64,000 bases of DNA from Brotonthovivens ammoniilytica (GCF_025566885.1 NZ_JAOQJQ010000002.1:1-64000); one strand, 5' to 3'. Shown: positions 45,194 through 53,159, counted from the stretch's first letter. Translations and numbers: made by a program. The notes: generated from the letters alone by a model not told the origin.

Positions 45194-45208
45194 ATGATAT
45201 AATATCAT
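45194..45208. promoter_or_regulatory. Palindrome ATGATAT-A-ATATCAT over a -10-like box
   Basis: A perfect seven-base inverted repeat with one central base encloses TATAAT (45198-45203). It lies 25 bases before the start of the 141-residue gene and could be a repressor operator overlapping its promoter. No good -35 box is seen at 17 bases. Confidence 0.5.
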
Positions 45209-45232
45209 AATTTGAAATTTACGGAGGCTATC

Positions 45233-45658
45233 ATGGAAGAATTGTTAGTCTATGCGCTTTTATTTTGCGAGGAATTAGTAACAGAAGCCGAGTACAATGA
45301 ACTACTTGATGAAATGTTTCTCAGCGCCCCCGAAAATGATGATTTGCTCTATTTAGAGGGCGAGACAAATATAAAGAAAGCCATTATCTATATACGAACT
45401 CATATTAATTACAATCATTTTGATCTTGAGCAGTTTGGCAGAATTTTGATGAGTAAATTAAAAGATGTCTATGTAAAATGTTCGGATATAAAATATTTCG
45501 CAGAGCGGATGTATAGTTTATGGGAAAACCTTCCTGGAAATATTCAAGACATAGAACCGTTTTGGACATTGTCTTATGCTGATGATCCTCTATCATGGGG
45601 GGATGAAGAACAAACTAGAAACATTTATGAACATATACTAAATTACTATAAAGATTAA
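45233..45658 (+). CDS. AT-rich accessory gene of unknown function (141 residues)
   Basis: The acidic, helical protein MEELLVYALLFCEELVTEAEYNELLDEMF continues with IKKAIIYIRTHINYNHFDLEQFGRILMSK and an end SYADDPLSWGDEEQTRNIYEHILNYYKD. The outline (acidic, soluble, no motifs) resembles polymorphic-toxin immunity proteins, but no toxin gene is adjacent, so this is only a possibility. Base composition is far more AT-rich than its neighbours. ATG 45233 has ACGGAGG; a longer frame from 45212 lacks one. It is flanked by an operator-like palindrome and a terminator, so it is an autonomous unit. Confidence 0.65.
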   Translation: MEELLVYALLFCEELVTEAEYNELLDEMFLSAPENDDLLYLEGETNIKKAIIYIRTHINYNHFDLEQFGRILMSKLKDVYVKCSDIKYFAERMYSLWENLPGNIQDIEPFWTLSYADDPLSWGDEEQTRNIYEHILNYYKD

Positions 45659-45742
45659 ACTTTATAACAGTTCCATCTGTCGAGGAGCCAAACGGAATAG
45701 ACAAATCTCAGTTTGTAGTTACAATTAAATATGATTTTACAT

Positions 45743-45782
45743 AGCCGAGAGGTTTTCATTACGAAAATCCCTCGGCTTTTTC
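45743..45782 (+). terminator. Terminator before the primase-like gene
   Basis: AGCCGAG (45743-45749) pairs with CTCGGCT (45771-45777), extended inward by GGTTTTC/GAAAATCC, and followed by TTTTT. The left arm overlaps a third copy of TTTACATAGCCG. Confidence 0.8.
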
Positions 45783-45806
45783 TATTTCAGGAGGTGATTT
45801 TATTGA

Positions 45807-46790
45807 ATGAGAAGTAACAGACCCTATGTACAGCTTGACCCTGCCGTGATTGAGCAGGCACGGCAGATGGACTTGCTTTCCTACTTGCAGAGGTATGAAC
45901 CAGACAATCTGAAGCATGTGGCGAGGAATGTTTACTGTACCAGAGAACACGACAGTCTGAAGATTTCCAATGGCAAATGGTACTGGTGGTCAAGAGGTTT
46001 TGGCGGTGTTTCAGCTCTCGACTATCTGATCAAAGTCAAGGAATACAGCTTTGTAGAAGCTGTGGAAGCTCTGGCAGGTATTACCGCAAGTTGGAGTCCG
46101 CCGCCTGTTTCTGCACCCAAAGAGGAACCCAAGGTGCTTCTTCTACCACCCAGAAATAAAGACTGTGACCGGGTGATCCAGTATCTTTTCGGACGTGGCA
46201 TTGACTTTCAAATTATTCAGGAGTGCATTGCAGACGGTACGATTTATGAAAGTGCCAGGTATCACAATGTTGTTTTTATCGGCAAGGATGAAAACGGAAC
46301 CCCTAAGTATGCTGCCTATCGTGGTACGATGGCCAGCTCCTTTAAGGGCGATGCATCGGGAAGCGACAAGCGGTATTCCTTCCGCCTTCTGGCAAGAGAG
46401 CCATGCCAGTCGGTGCATCTGTTTGAAGCCGCCATTGATTTACTCTCCTATGCTACCCTGCTTAAATGTGAAGGTAAGGACTACAAAAAAGAAAATCTGC
46501 TTTCTCTTTCGGGCGTGTATCAGCCAAAGAAAGAGATAAAGGACAGCAAAATCCCCATTGCCCTTTCCACCTTTTTGAAGGGAAATCCACAAGTAAAGAC
46601 CATTTTTCTGCATCTGGACAATGACAAAACAGGCAGACTCTGTACTGCCGCCTTAAAAGAATTGTTGCAGAAAGACTATCAGATCGTTGATGATCCACCG
46701 CCTGTCGGTAAGGATTTCAACGATTTTTTATTGTCCTATTTAGGAATTGCAAGGCCGAATCGGAACCATGAAAGGAGGGATGCCCGTTGA
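45807..46790 (+). CDS. DUF3991/TOPRIM primase-like protein
   Basis: The 327-residue protein contains a short N-terminal zinc-finger-like region (DLLSYLQRYEPDNLKHVARNVYCTREHDSLKI, then WYWWSRGFGGVSALDYLI), typical of DUF3991. A TOPRIM domain follows, with LFEAAIDLLSYATL and HLDNDKTGRLCTAAL (acidic catalytic D-x-D-like residues). It probably primes complementary-strand synthesis in the recipient or supports rolling-circle-type replication of the excised ICE. AGGAGG lies 11 bases before the ATG. It starts a rightward run into the mobilisation genes. Confidence 0.88.
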   Translation: MRSNRPYVQLDPAVIEQARQMDLLSYLQRYEPDNLKHVARNVYCTREHDSLKISNGKWYWWSRGFGGVSALDYLIKVKEYSFVEAVEALAGITASWSPPPVSAPKEEPKVLLLPPRNKDCDRVIQYLFGRGIDFQIIQECIADGTIYESARYHNVVFIGKDENGTPKYAAYRGTMASSFKGDASGSDKRYSFRLLAREPCQSVHLFEAAIDLLSYATLLKCEGKDYKKENLLSLSGVYQPKKEIKDSKIPIALSTFLKGNPQVKTIFLHLDNDKTGRLCTAALKELLQKDYQIVDDPPPVGKDFNDFLLSYLGIARPNRNHERRDAR

Positions 46791-46863
46791 TTGTCCACTG
46801 ATTTTTAGAAGGAAACACCACGGCATTGAAATTAAATTGAACAAAGAAAGTGAGGAAAATTCA

Positions 46864-47157
46864 TTGAAAAAATTTAAGGTTACTCTGACTGGACACTATC
46901 AAAAGACCATTTCCGTATATGCGGAAACCCCGGAACAGGTAAAAGAAAAGACAGAAACCATCCTGTTTGACACTGACCTGATCGACTTTTCTGATGAGGA
47001 TTTCATTGGCGGTGAAGCTGTCGTCACCGTAGACCGGGAGGACGGTCTTGAAGAATCCGTCGAAGAAGAAACGGATGAGGACGACTGCTGTTCGGGCTGC
47101 CCGTACTTCTGTTCCGTTTGCGGAGAATGTGTGTATGAGGACGAGTGCGAGGAGTGA
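46864..47157 (+). CDS. DpnD/PcfM-like small protein with Cys-rich tail
   Basis: The first 55 residues, KKFKVTLTGHYQKTISVYAE and beyond, match the beta-sheet pattern of DpnD/PcfM proteins of conjugative elements. The last 25 residues are unusual: acidic, then eight cysteines in CCSGCPYFCSVCGECVYEDEC, suggesting metal binding. I place the start at TTG 46864 behind AGGAAA. The frame is open upstream to 46747, overlapping the primase gene. Partner and function are unknown. Confidence 0.65.
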   Translation: MKKFKVTLTGHYQKTISVYAETPEQVKEKTETILFDTDLIDFSDEDFIGGEAVVTVDREDGLEESVEEETDEDDCCSGCPYFCSVCGECVYEDECEE

Positions 47158-47173
47158 TGTCTTACCAAGCACT

Positions 47174-47240
47174 GAATTTGGTTATCCAGAAATCTTCTGG
47201 ATGCCAAATTCGCTTGTTAGGGGGCATCCCCTAATACCCC
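47174..47240. other. oriT: Candidate origin of transfer (oriT)
   Basis: Two nested inverted repeats precede the mobC and relaxase genes. The first is GAATTTGG (47174-47181) with CCAAATTC (47204-47211), enclosing ATCCAGAA/TTCTGGAT. The second is TTAGGGG (47217-47223) with CCCCTAA (47228-47234) around GCAT. No gene covers the segment 47158-47262. Inverted repeats just upstream of a relaxase gene are the usual form of MOBP-type oriT. The nick site cannot be placed from sequence alone. Confidence 0.6.
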
Positions 47241-47262
47241 AGTGAAGAAAAGGAGTTTAAGA

Positions 47263-47403
47263 ATGAGTGAATTTATTGCGTTTACCCTTGGCGGAATTTT
47301 CGGTGTTGTACTGATGTGCTGCCTGCAGATCAACCGGCTCTCCGCCAGAAAGGATGTGGGAAATGAGAAACCGAAGCGTACAGATCCTGTTTCGTCTGAA
47401 TGA
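47263..47403 (+). CDS. DUF3789-like small membrane protein
   Basis: A 46-residue frame MSEFIAFTLGGIFGVVLMCC, then QINRLSARKDVGNEKPKR, ends with one membrane helix and a basic cytoplasmic tail. I associate this with DUF3789 of conjugative elements (from memory). AAAAGGAG precedes the ATG. Its end overlaps the start of the mobC-like gene by about 40 bases in another frame. It sits between the candidate oriT and mobC, so it may localise the relaxosome at the membrane, which is inference only. Confidence 0.7.
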   Translation: MSEFIAFTLGGIFGVVLMCCLQINRLSARKDVGNEKPKRTDPVSSE

Positions 47404-47695
47404 GGAAGAAGCACAGCATCTCTATGAGCTTGTAAAAAGATCGGGCCACTCCAAAGAAGCGTTCCTACGGGAAATGGTCAAGGGCTACCGACTTTGTGAA
47501 AAGCCCGATCCTGAATTTTATAAGATCATGCGGGAACTGTCTGCCATCGGCAACCGTATCAACCAGCTTGCTGCGAAAGCCAACGCTCTTGGATTTGTGG
47601 ACGCTCCCATGCTTGCACAGGAAGCAAAGAAGTGGCATGAGTTTCAGGTGGATGTCCGAAAAAAATATCTGCTTCCCCAAAGGCCATCGGGATAA
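47363..47695 (+). CDS. mobC: MobC-like relaxosome accessory protein
   Basis: The 110-residue protein starts MRNRSVQILFRLNEEEAQHL with the ribbon-helix-helix-like MobC N-terminus (VRLNEEE-x-x-L pattern). SKEAFLREMVKGYRLCE follows, then the MobC signature IMRELSAIGNRINQLAAKAN. MobC proteins melt DNA around the nick site and help the relaxase. ATG 47363 has AGAAAGG nine bases upstream; another ATG at 47354 has none. Its stop codon overlaps the relaxase start by one base. Confidence 0.88.
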   Translation: MRNRSVQILFRLNEEEAQHLYELVKRSGHSKEAFLREMVKGYRLCEKPDPEFYKIMRELSAIGNRINQLAAKANALGFVDAPMLAQEAKKWHEFQVDVRKKYLLPQRPSG

Positions 47696-49104
47696 TGGCA
47701 GTCTGTGAAATCTGGGATGTACGGGGCAGGCTTGACCACCCGATTGACTATGCCGAAAACCCGGAAAAGACTGCCAATCCCAATTACTCGGAAACAGACC
47801 TTCAGGCTTTGGTGGATGTGATGGAATATGCGACCAATCAGGATAAGACGGAGCAGCGTTTTTTTGTCACGGGTGTCAACTGTGACCCTGCCTCTGCCAG
47901 AGAGGAAATGATGATCGCTAAAGCACAGTGGAACGATGAAAGTGAGATCATCTGCTATCACGGGTTCCAGAGTTTTAAATCTGGAGAGGTCACGCCCAAA
48001 CAGGCACACGAAATCGGCGTCAGACTTGCACAGCGGATGTGGGGCGACAGGTTTCAGGTAATCGTTGCTACCCATCTGAATACGGACTGCCTGCACAATC
48101 ACTTTGTTGTGAACTCGGTTTCTTTTATGGACGGGAAACATTACCACGACAACAAAGCCAATCTTCGATTGCTTCGCCAGCGCTCCGATGAGCTGTGTCG
48201 GGAATATGCCCTTTCGGTCATAGAACGTCCAAGCGGCAGAAAGAAACCCTATGCGCTTTATCAGGCGGAAAAGAATGGAATGCCCACACGGGACAACGTG
48301 GCAAGGCAGGCAGTGGATGAAGCGATCAGCAAGTCCTTTACCCTGAAAGACTTTGACCGTCAGATGGCGGAAATGGGATACCATGTCCGATTTGACCCGA
48401 ACCGGAAATACTGGACGATCATGGGCAAAGGCTGGAAGCGCCCCAAGCGGCTTTACAAGCTGGGAGATGATTATACCAACGAGAGGATCATGGAGCGCAT
48501 CCGGGAAAATTCCTATGCGGTGAAGTTTTCCCGGTTTGCCGGGCCGCAAAAACCAATCCCGGTGTACCGCCTGAAAGGCACTCTGAATGGAGTAAGGAAA
48601 ATCGGCGGGCTGCGGGGGCTGTATCTGCATTACTGCTACAGGCTCGGTATTCTTCCGAAAAACAGAAAACAAAATTATGCAAGGCTTCATTATCTTTTGA
48701 AGGATGACCTGATGAAGATGGAAGCCATATCGCAGGAAACAAGGCTGCTTTGCCGGAATCGCATTGATACGGTAGAGCAGCTTTGTTCCTATAAGGAATC
48801 TTTGGAAACGGAAATGGCTGACCTGCTTCAAAAGCGCAAGGGACTTTATTCCCAATCCCGCAAGATGGGCGGTGAAGAAAAGGAAGCGATACGGTCACAG
48901 CTTTCCGATCTTTCCAAACGATTGCGAGAAATCCGAAAGGAGGTGAAACTGTGCGAGGGGATCGAGGCCCGTAACGATACCCTCAAGGAAAAGCTGAAAA
49001 CCATACGGGCAGATGAAGAACAGCAAAGAAAGGAGCTGATGACGAATGAACACAAGCGGCGAAGCGGCAGAACAGATCGTCCGAATGAGCTTGGAGGGAT
49101 TTGA
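47695..49104 (+). CDS. Relaxase/mobilisation nuclease (MOBP type)
   Basis: The 469-residue protein nicks oriT and leads the transferred strand. Motif I lies near the N-terminus, with a possible catalytic tyrosine in the DHPIDYAENPEKT region. The metal-binding histidine motif is in ATHLNTDCLHNHFVVNSVSF (residues about 122-141), as in MOBP relaxases. From about residue 330 the protein is coiled coil. The start ATG overlaps the mobC stop (TAATG). The end overlaps the PcfB gene by 59 bases. Confidence 0.93.
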   Translation: MAVCEIWDVRGRLDHPIDYAENPEKTANPNYSETDLQALVDVMEYATNQDKTEQRFFVTGVNCDPASAREEMMIAKAQWNDESEIICYHGFQSFKSGEVTPKQAHEIGVRLAQRMWGDRFQVIVATHLNTDCLHNHFVVNSVSFMDGKHYHDNKANLRLLRQRSDELCREYALSVIERPSGRKKPYALYQAEKNGMPTRDNVARQAVDEAISKSFTLKDFDRQMAEMGYHVRFDPNRKYWTIMGKGWKRPKRLYKLGDDYTNERIMERIRENSYAVKFSRFAGPQKPIPVYRLKGTLNGVRKIGGLRGLYLHYCYRLGILPKNRKQNYARLHYLLKDDLMKMEAISQETRLLCRNRIDTVEQLCSYKESLETEMADLLQKRKGLYSQSRKMGGEEKEAIRSQLSDLSKRLREIRKEVKLCEGIEARNDTLKEKLKTIRADEEQQRKELMTNEHKRRSGRTDRPNELGGI

Positions 49105-49861
49105 AGTCGCCGCCAGGATTACCGGTGCTGGTGCGAAAAACATTGCCATTCTCTTGTATTCCATTCTCAAAGAAGAAAAGAAAACCAAAGGCAAGGCAAG
49201 ACTCACCAACATGCTGCGCTCTGGAAAGGAACTGAAAGTCTTTACCGTCAAGAATGGTGATTTAAAGAAGTTCACACAGGAAGCCAAGAAATACGGTGTC
49301 CTCTACTGTGTGCTTGCTGACCGAAAAAACAAAGATCCCAATGCCGAGGTGGATGTGATCGCCCGTGCGGAGGATGCGTCTAAGATCAGCCGTATTGCGG
49401 AGCGCTTCAAACTGGCATCGGAAAGCACGGCGTCTATTGTGACGGAAACAGAAAAGTCCAAAGATACGAAGGACGGCCAGCCGGAGCCAGACATCGGAGT
49501 ACAGGAAAAGGCAGAGAAAGATAAACTTCTTGACGCTCTGATGGGTGCGCCGGTTCAGAAGGAGGAACATGCCCCGGAAAACCCCTCAGTGGCAAAGACC
49601 GAAAAATCCCCTCAGTCCGAGCCTATCTTAGAGCAGCCAAAGAAGTCCGCAGAGGGGGCTACTATGACTAAGGAAAAACCTTCTGTCAGAGAGGAACTGC
49701 GGAAAATCAAAGAGAGCCGTAAAGAGCAGGAAGCGGAGGCTTCCCCTTCCCTGGACAGAAGCTCTGCTTCTGACAGAGCCAAGAAACCGCCAGCAGGAAA
49801 AACAGAGCATAAACAGCCGCCAAGGCGGAAAAAGAAACCCAAATCCAAAGAAACGAGGTAA
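49046..49861 (+). CDS. PcfB/DUF3801-family conjugation protein
   Basis: The first 130 residues (SGEAAEQIVRMSLEGFEVAARI, GAGAKNIAILLYSILKEEKKTKGKARL, GVLYCVLADRKNKDPNAEVDVIARAEDA) match the PcfB family, named after a plasmid pCF10 protein thought to link the relaxosome to the coupling protein. Residues 140-271 are a disordered, Lys/Glu/Pro-rich tail ending KPKSKETR. It begins inside the relaxase gene (ATG 49046), behind AAAGGAG. Confidence 0.88.
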   Translation: MNTSGEAAEQIVRMSLEGFEVAARITGAGAKNIAILLYSILKEEKKTKGKARLTNMLRSGKELKVFTVKNGDLKKFTQEAKKYGVLYCVLADRKNKDPNAEVDVIARAEDASKISRIAERFKLASESTASIVTETEKSKDTKDGQPEPDIGVQEKAEKDKLLDALMGAPVQKEEHAPENPSVAKTEKSPQSEPILEQPKKSAEGATMTKEKPSVREELRKIKESRKEQEAEASPSLDRSSASDRAKKPPAGKTEHKQPPRRKKKPKSKETR

Positions 49862-49867
49862 ACGATA

Positions 49868-50731
49868 ATGAGTATTTATGATGTATTTAGCGGCGGCAGT
49901 AAACCGTTTGATAAAGCACAGTGGGCTGCCCAGAAGCAGGAACAGCGAAAGGAAGCTTATGAGCTGATCGACAGTACCTGTACCAAAATGATGACCAGCG
50001 GAAATTGTTTCCAGCAGTATCTGGATGTGCAGAGCCGTTTTGACCGTTATTCAGTTGCCAATGCCATTTTGGTATCTGCCCAGAAACCCGATGCAGTGCA
50101 GCTGAAAGATTACAGCGCATGGAAGCAGAATCGGATCTATGTCAACAAGGATGCACACAAGATCGTCATTCTTGAACCGGGTAAGGAATATATCCGTGAG
50201 GACGGCTCAAAGGCAGTCGGCTATAATGCAAAGATTGTCTATGACATTTCTGAAACCTCTGCGGCAGGAAAAGTACAGGCACCGGAGACGAAAACCATGC
50301 GGGAGCTTGTTTCCGCCCTGATTGATGCAAGCCCGGTTCCCTTTGTTCCGGTTGACGATCTGGAAATGCCTGCCTACTACGATAGTAAGCAGCAGACGAT
50401 TTTTATTAAGACCGGTCTTTCCGAAGAACAGCTTTTTGTGAGCATGGCAAAGGAAGTTTCTGCAGCGGTCTTTGACTTTAAACACAATGAAAGCCGTGAT
50501 GTTTCCGATTTCAAATCCTTCTGTGTCGCCTATATGGTCAGTGAACGCTATGGCGTAGATACCAGAGGGTTCAGTTTTGACCGGCTTCCGGGTGAATTTT
50601 CGGAAATGGATACGCAGGTGTTCAAAGGCGAGCTTAACTCCATGCGTGATGTTCTGGGAGAAATCCAGAGCGACATGTTTAAGAGCCTGGAAAAGAGCAG
50701 ACCGCCTAAGAATAAGGAGCAGGAACGCTAA
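49868..50731 (+). CDS. ArdC-like ssDNA-binding domain protein
   Basis: The 287-residue protein contains SRFDRYSVANAILVSAQKPDAVQLKDYSAWKQ and RIYVNKDAHKIVILEPGKEY, the ArdC-like N-terminal pattern also found at the start of the giant protein at 36380. ArdC-type proteins bind single-stranded DNA and counter host restriction during entry. The C-terminal part (FSEEQLFVSMAKEVSAAVFDF, then CVAYMVSERYGVDTRGF) resembles the metallopeptidase-like half but lacks an HExxH motif. It is six bases after the PcfB gene. Confidence 0.82.
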   Translation: MSIYDVFSGGSKPFDKAQWAAQKQEQRKEAYELIDSTCTKMMTSGNCFQQYLDVQSRFDRYSVANAILVSAQKPDAVQLKDYSAWKQNRIYVNKDAHKIVILEPGKEYIREDGSKAVGYNAKIVYDISETSAAGKVQAPETKTMRELVSALIDASPVPFVPVDDLEMPAYYDSKQQTIFIKTGLSEEQLFVSMAKEVSAAVFDFKHNESRDVSDFKSFCVAYMVSERYGVDTRGFSFDRLPGEFSEMDTQVFKGELNSMRDVLGEIQSDMFKSLEKSRPPKNKEQER

Positions 50732-50746
50732 TCGGAGGTAGAGCCT

Positions 50747-50944
50747 ATGAAAGAAGAACGATACCATATCGCACTGGATAGGTACGACAGGAATATCGTG
50801 ATCAATGCCTTAAATACCTTGCGGACACGGCAGATACAGGAGGAACGCCCCACCGAGCCTGTGGATGAGCTGATCGACAAGGTAGCCAATGCCCCGACAA
50901 AGAAAGTCAGGGTGCTTCCCTGTAAGTGTCATGAGGAACGATAA
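50747..50944 (+). CDS. Small ICE protein, paralogue of the gene at 27796
   Basis: The 65-residue protein begins MKEERYHIALDRYDRNIVIN and shares the tail VDELIDKVANAPTKKVRV with the 57-residue product of 27796-27969. CGGAGG lies before the ATG. The last 14 bases overlap the VirD4 gene, so the two are co-translated. Its position between the ArdC-like gene and virD4 suggests a role in the transfer operon. Family unknown. Confidence 0.75.
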   Translation: MKEERYHIALDRYDRNIVINALNTLRTRQIQEERPTEPVDELIDKVANAPTKKVRVLPCKCHEER

Positions 50945-52724
50945 CGACCAGAAAACGAGCATTATCCTTTCTGTCTGCGGGATTGTTCCTGTCGTATGGT
51001 TTGCCCTGCTGACAGCGCCCTATGTCAGTGGAGGCATGGTAGAGATCGTCAACGGATTACCCGTGGCGATGCGCCACCCTTTTGCAATCAGGATGTGTGA
51101 GGACAGCTTAAAAACTGTCCTTCTTTTTTTGCTCGCTTATGCAATGGGGATCGGCATTTATTTCTCTACCCGCAGGAACTACCGCAGGCGGGAGGAGCAT
51201 GGCTCGGCAAAATGGGGCAACACCGGGACTTTGAATAAAAAGTACCGGGATAAAGATCCGTCCGCAAATAAGCTGCTGACGCAGAATGTCCGTATTGGTC
51301 TGGATGGCAGAAAACACCGCAGAAATCTGAACATTTTAGTATGCGGCGGTTCCGGCGCAGGAAAAACAAGGTTTTTCTGTAAGCCCAATGCCATGCAGTG
51401 CAATACCTCTTTCGTGATCCTCGATCCGAAAGGAGAAATTGTCCGTGACATTGGCGGTCTGCTTGAAAAGAAAGGCTATGAAGTGCGAGTCCTTGATCTG
51501 ATCAATATGCACCGAAGCCATTGTTACAATCCCTTTGTTTATCTTAGGAATGACAACGATGTGCAAAGGCTGGTGACCAATCTTTTTAAGGCAACCACGC
51601 CCAAAGGCGCACAGTCGCAAGATCCCTTCTGGGATACAGCGGCCAGTATGCTGCTTCTGGCACTGGTGTTTTATCTGAAATACGAAGCGCCGCCTGATGA
51701 ACAGAACTTCCCAATGGTCATGGAGCTTTTACGGGCTGGTGAAGTTCGGGAGGATGATGATAGCTATGTCAGTCCTCTGGATGAACTGTTTGACCGGTTG
51801 GAATTGGATAACCCGGAGCATATCGCCCTGAAGTATTACAGGGATTATCACTCCGGTTCGGCTAAGACCTTAAAGAGCATCCAGATCACCCTTGCCGCAA
51901 GGCTTGAAAAATTCAATCTGGAGAGCCTTGCCGGTTTGACAGCTACGGATGAGCTTGATCTGCCCTCTTTAGGCGAAAAGAAAGTTGCTTTGTTCGCTCT
52001 GATACCAGACAACGATACGAGTTTTAACTTTCTTGTCAGTATCCTTTATACGCAGCTTTTCCAGCAGCTCTTTTATCTTGCCGACCACAAGTACGGAGGC
52101 AGCCTGCCTGTCCACTGCCATTTCATCATGGACGAGTTTGCCAACGTGAGTCTGCCGGATGATTTTGACAAGATTCTTTCTGTGATGCGCTCCCGTGGCG
52201 TATCCGTCAGCATCATTCTCCAGAATCTGGCGCAGCTGAAAGCACTCTTTGAAAAGCAGTGGGAAAGCATTGTGGGCAACTGCGATGAATTTCTGTATCT
52301 GGGTGGCAACGAACAGAGTACCCACAAATATGTGTCCGAGCTTTTAGGAAAGGAAACCATTGATACGAACACCTATGGAAAAAGCTCCGGGCGCAGCGGA
52401 AACTATTCGACCAACTATCAGATTTCAGGACGTGAACTGATGACACCGGATGAGGTGCGTATGCTGGACAACCGCTATGCACTGCTGTTTATCCGTGGGG
52501 AACGTCCGGTTATGGATCTGAAGTACGACATCCTGAAGCACCCGAATGTGAAGCTGACAGTGGATGGCGGCCAGCCGCCGTATATCCACGGAGAGCCGAC
52601 ACAGGCTGTCGCTACGCTCGTGTTTGACAGTGAAATTCCAGAGAATGCCGTAAGCATTGCATCTGTCAACACAACCTATGAACTTCTGTCCGATGAGGAT
52701 TTGGAAGAAATGTTTAACATCTAA
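50931..52724 (+). CDS. VirD4-type coupling ATPase
   Basis: The 597-residue protein has two N-terminal membrane helices (about residues 10-30 and 60-82). The Walker A motif CGGSGAGKTRFFCKPN is near residue 145, with SFVILDPKGEIVRDIG as a family hallmark. HFIMDEFANVSLPDDFDK (Walker B) and SIILQNLAQLKALF lie near residues 390-430. It docks the relaxase-DNA complex to the secretion channel. I choose ATG 50931; the frame is open upstream to 50889 inside the preceding small gene. Confidence 0.95.
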   Translation: MRNDNDQKTSIILSVCGIVPVVWFALLTAPYVSGGMVEIVNGLPVAMRHPFAIRMCEDSLKTVLLFLLAYAMGIGIYFSTRRNYRRREEHGSAKWGNTGTLNKKYRDKDPSANKLLTQNVRIGLDGRKHRRNLNILVCGGSGAGKTRFFCKPNAMQCNTSFVILDPKGEIVRDIGGLLEKKGYEVRVLDLINMHRSHCYNPFVYLRNDNDVQRLVTNLFKATTPKGAQSQDPFWDTAASMLLLALVFYLKYEAPPDEQNFPMVMELLRAGEVREDDDSYVSPLDELFDRLELDNPEHIALKYYRDYHSGSAKTLKSIQITLAARLEKFNLESLAGLTATDELDLPSLGEKKVALFALIPDNDTSFNFLVSILYTQLFQQLFYLADHKYGGSLPVHCHFIMDEFANVSLPDDFDKILSVMRSRGVSVSIILQNLAQLKALFEKQWESIVGNCDEFLYLGGNEQSTHKYVSELLGKETIDTNTYGKSSGRSGNYSTNYQISGRELMTPDEVRMLDNRYALLFIRGERPVMDLKYDILKHPNVKLTVDGGQPPYIHGEPTQAVATLVFDSEIPENAVSIASVNTTYELLSDEDLEEMFNI

Positions 52725-52738
52725 AGGAGGATTTATCT

Positions 52739-53092
52739 ATGAAATTTTTTAGCAAGAAGGATACTAAGAAGAAAGAAACCGTGAAACTGCCGATGAGCAG
52801 AAAGACCAAAAGAGCCTTGGTGGCGTATGCAGGGGCTGTGCTTTGTATGACCTGTTTTACCACGACGGCATTTGCCGCCAACGATCCCATTACCGTAGTC
52901 AACAACCTCTCTGACTTCATTTTCGGACTGGTAAGGGCTGTGGGTATGATCATGCTCGGCTTTGGTATCGTGCAGATCGGTCTTTCCCTGAAATCCCATG
53001 ATCCGTCCCAGAGAGCGAATGGATTTCTGACGCTTGCGGGCGGCGTAGTCATTACCTTTGCAAAGGAGATCCTTACCCTGATTACAGGCTAA
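52739..53092 (+). CDS. Maff2-like small membrane protein of the conjugation channel
   Basis: The 117-residue protein has a basic N-terminus and a first hydrophobic helix (about 30-50, ending TTFAANDPI-like with a possible signal cleavage after AFA). A second helix lies around residues 65-85, and an amphipathic end RANGFLTLAGGVVITFAKEI follows. This is the pattern of Maff2 proteins of Tn1549-type elements, comparable in place and size to VirB2/TrbC-like subunits. AAGGAGG precedes the ATG; 15 bases after virD4. Confidence 0.85.
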   Translation: MKFFSKKDTKKKETVKLPMSRKTKRALVAYAGAVLCMTCFTTTAFAANDPITVVNNLSDFIFGLVRAVGMIMLGFGIVQIGLSLKSHDPSQRANGFLTLAGGVVITFAKEILTLITG

Positions 53093-53159
53093 GATAACGG
53101 GCGAAACAAGGCAGTGGGAGCAGATCTGCTGCGGCAGAAATGCTCCCACTGTCTGTTTT

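Noticed and set aside
45233..45658. Toxin-antitoxin pair with the upstream 109-residue gene
   Set aside because: The two genes are separated by a terminator and separate promoter, differ in base composition, and neither matches a known toxin or antitoxin family.
47644..48855. 403-codon open frame opposite the relaxase
   Set aside because: Shadow frame; the relaxase frame has the metal-binding motif and fits the mobC-relaxase-pcfB overlaps.
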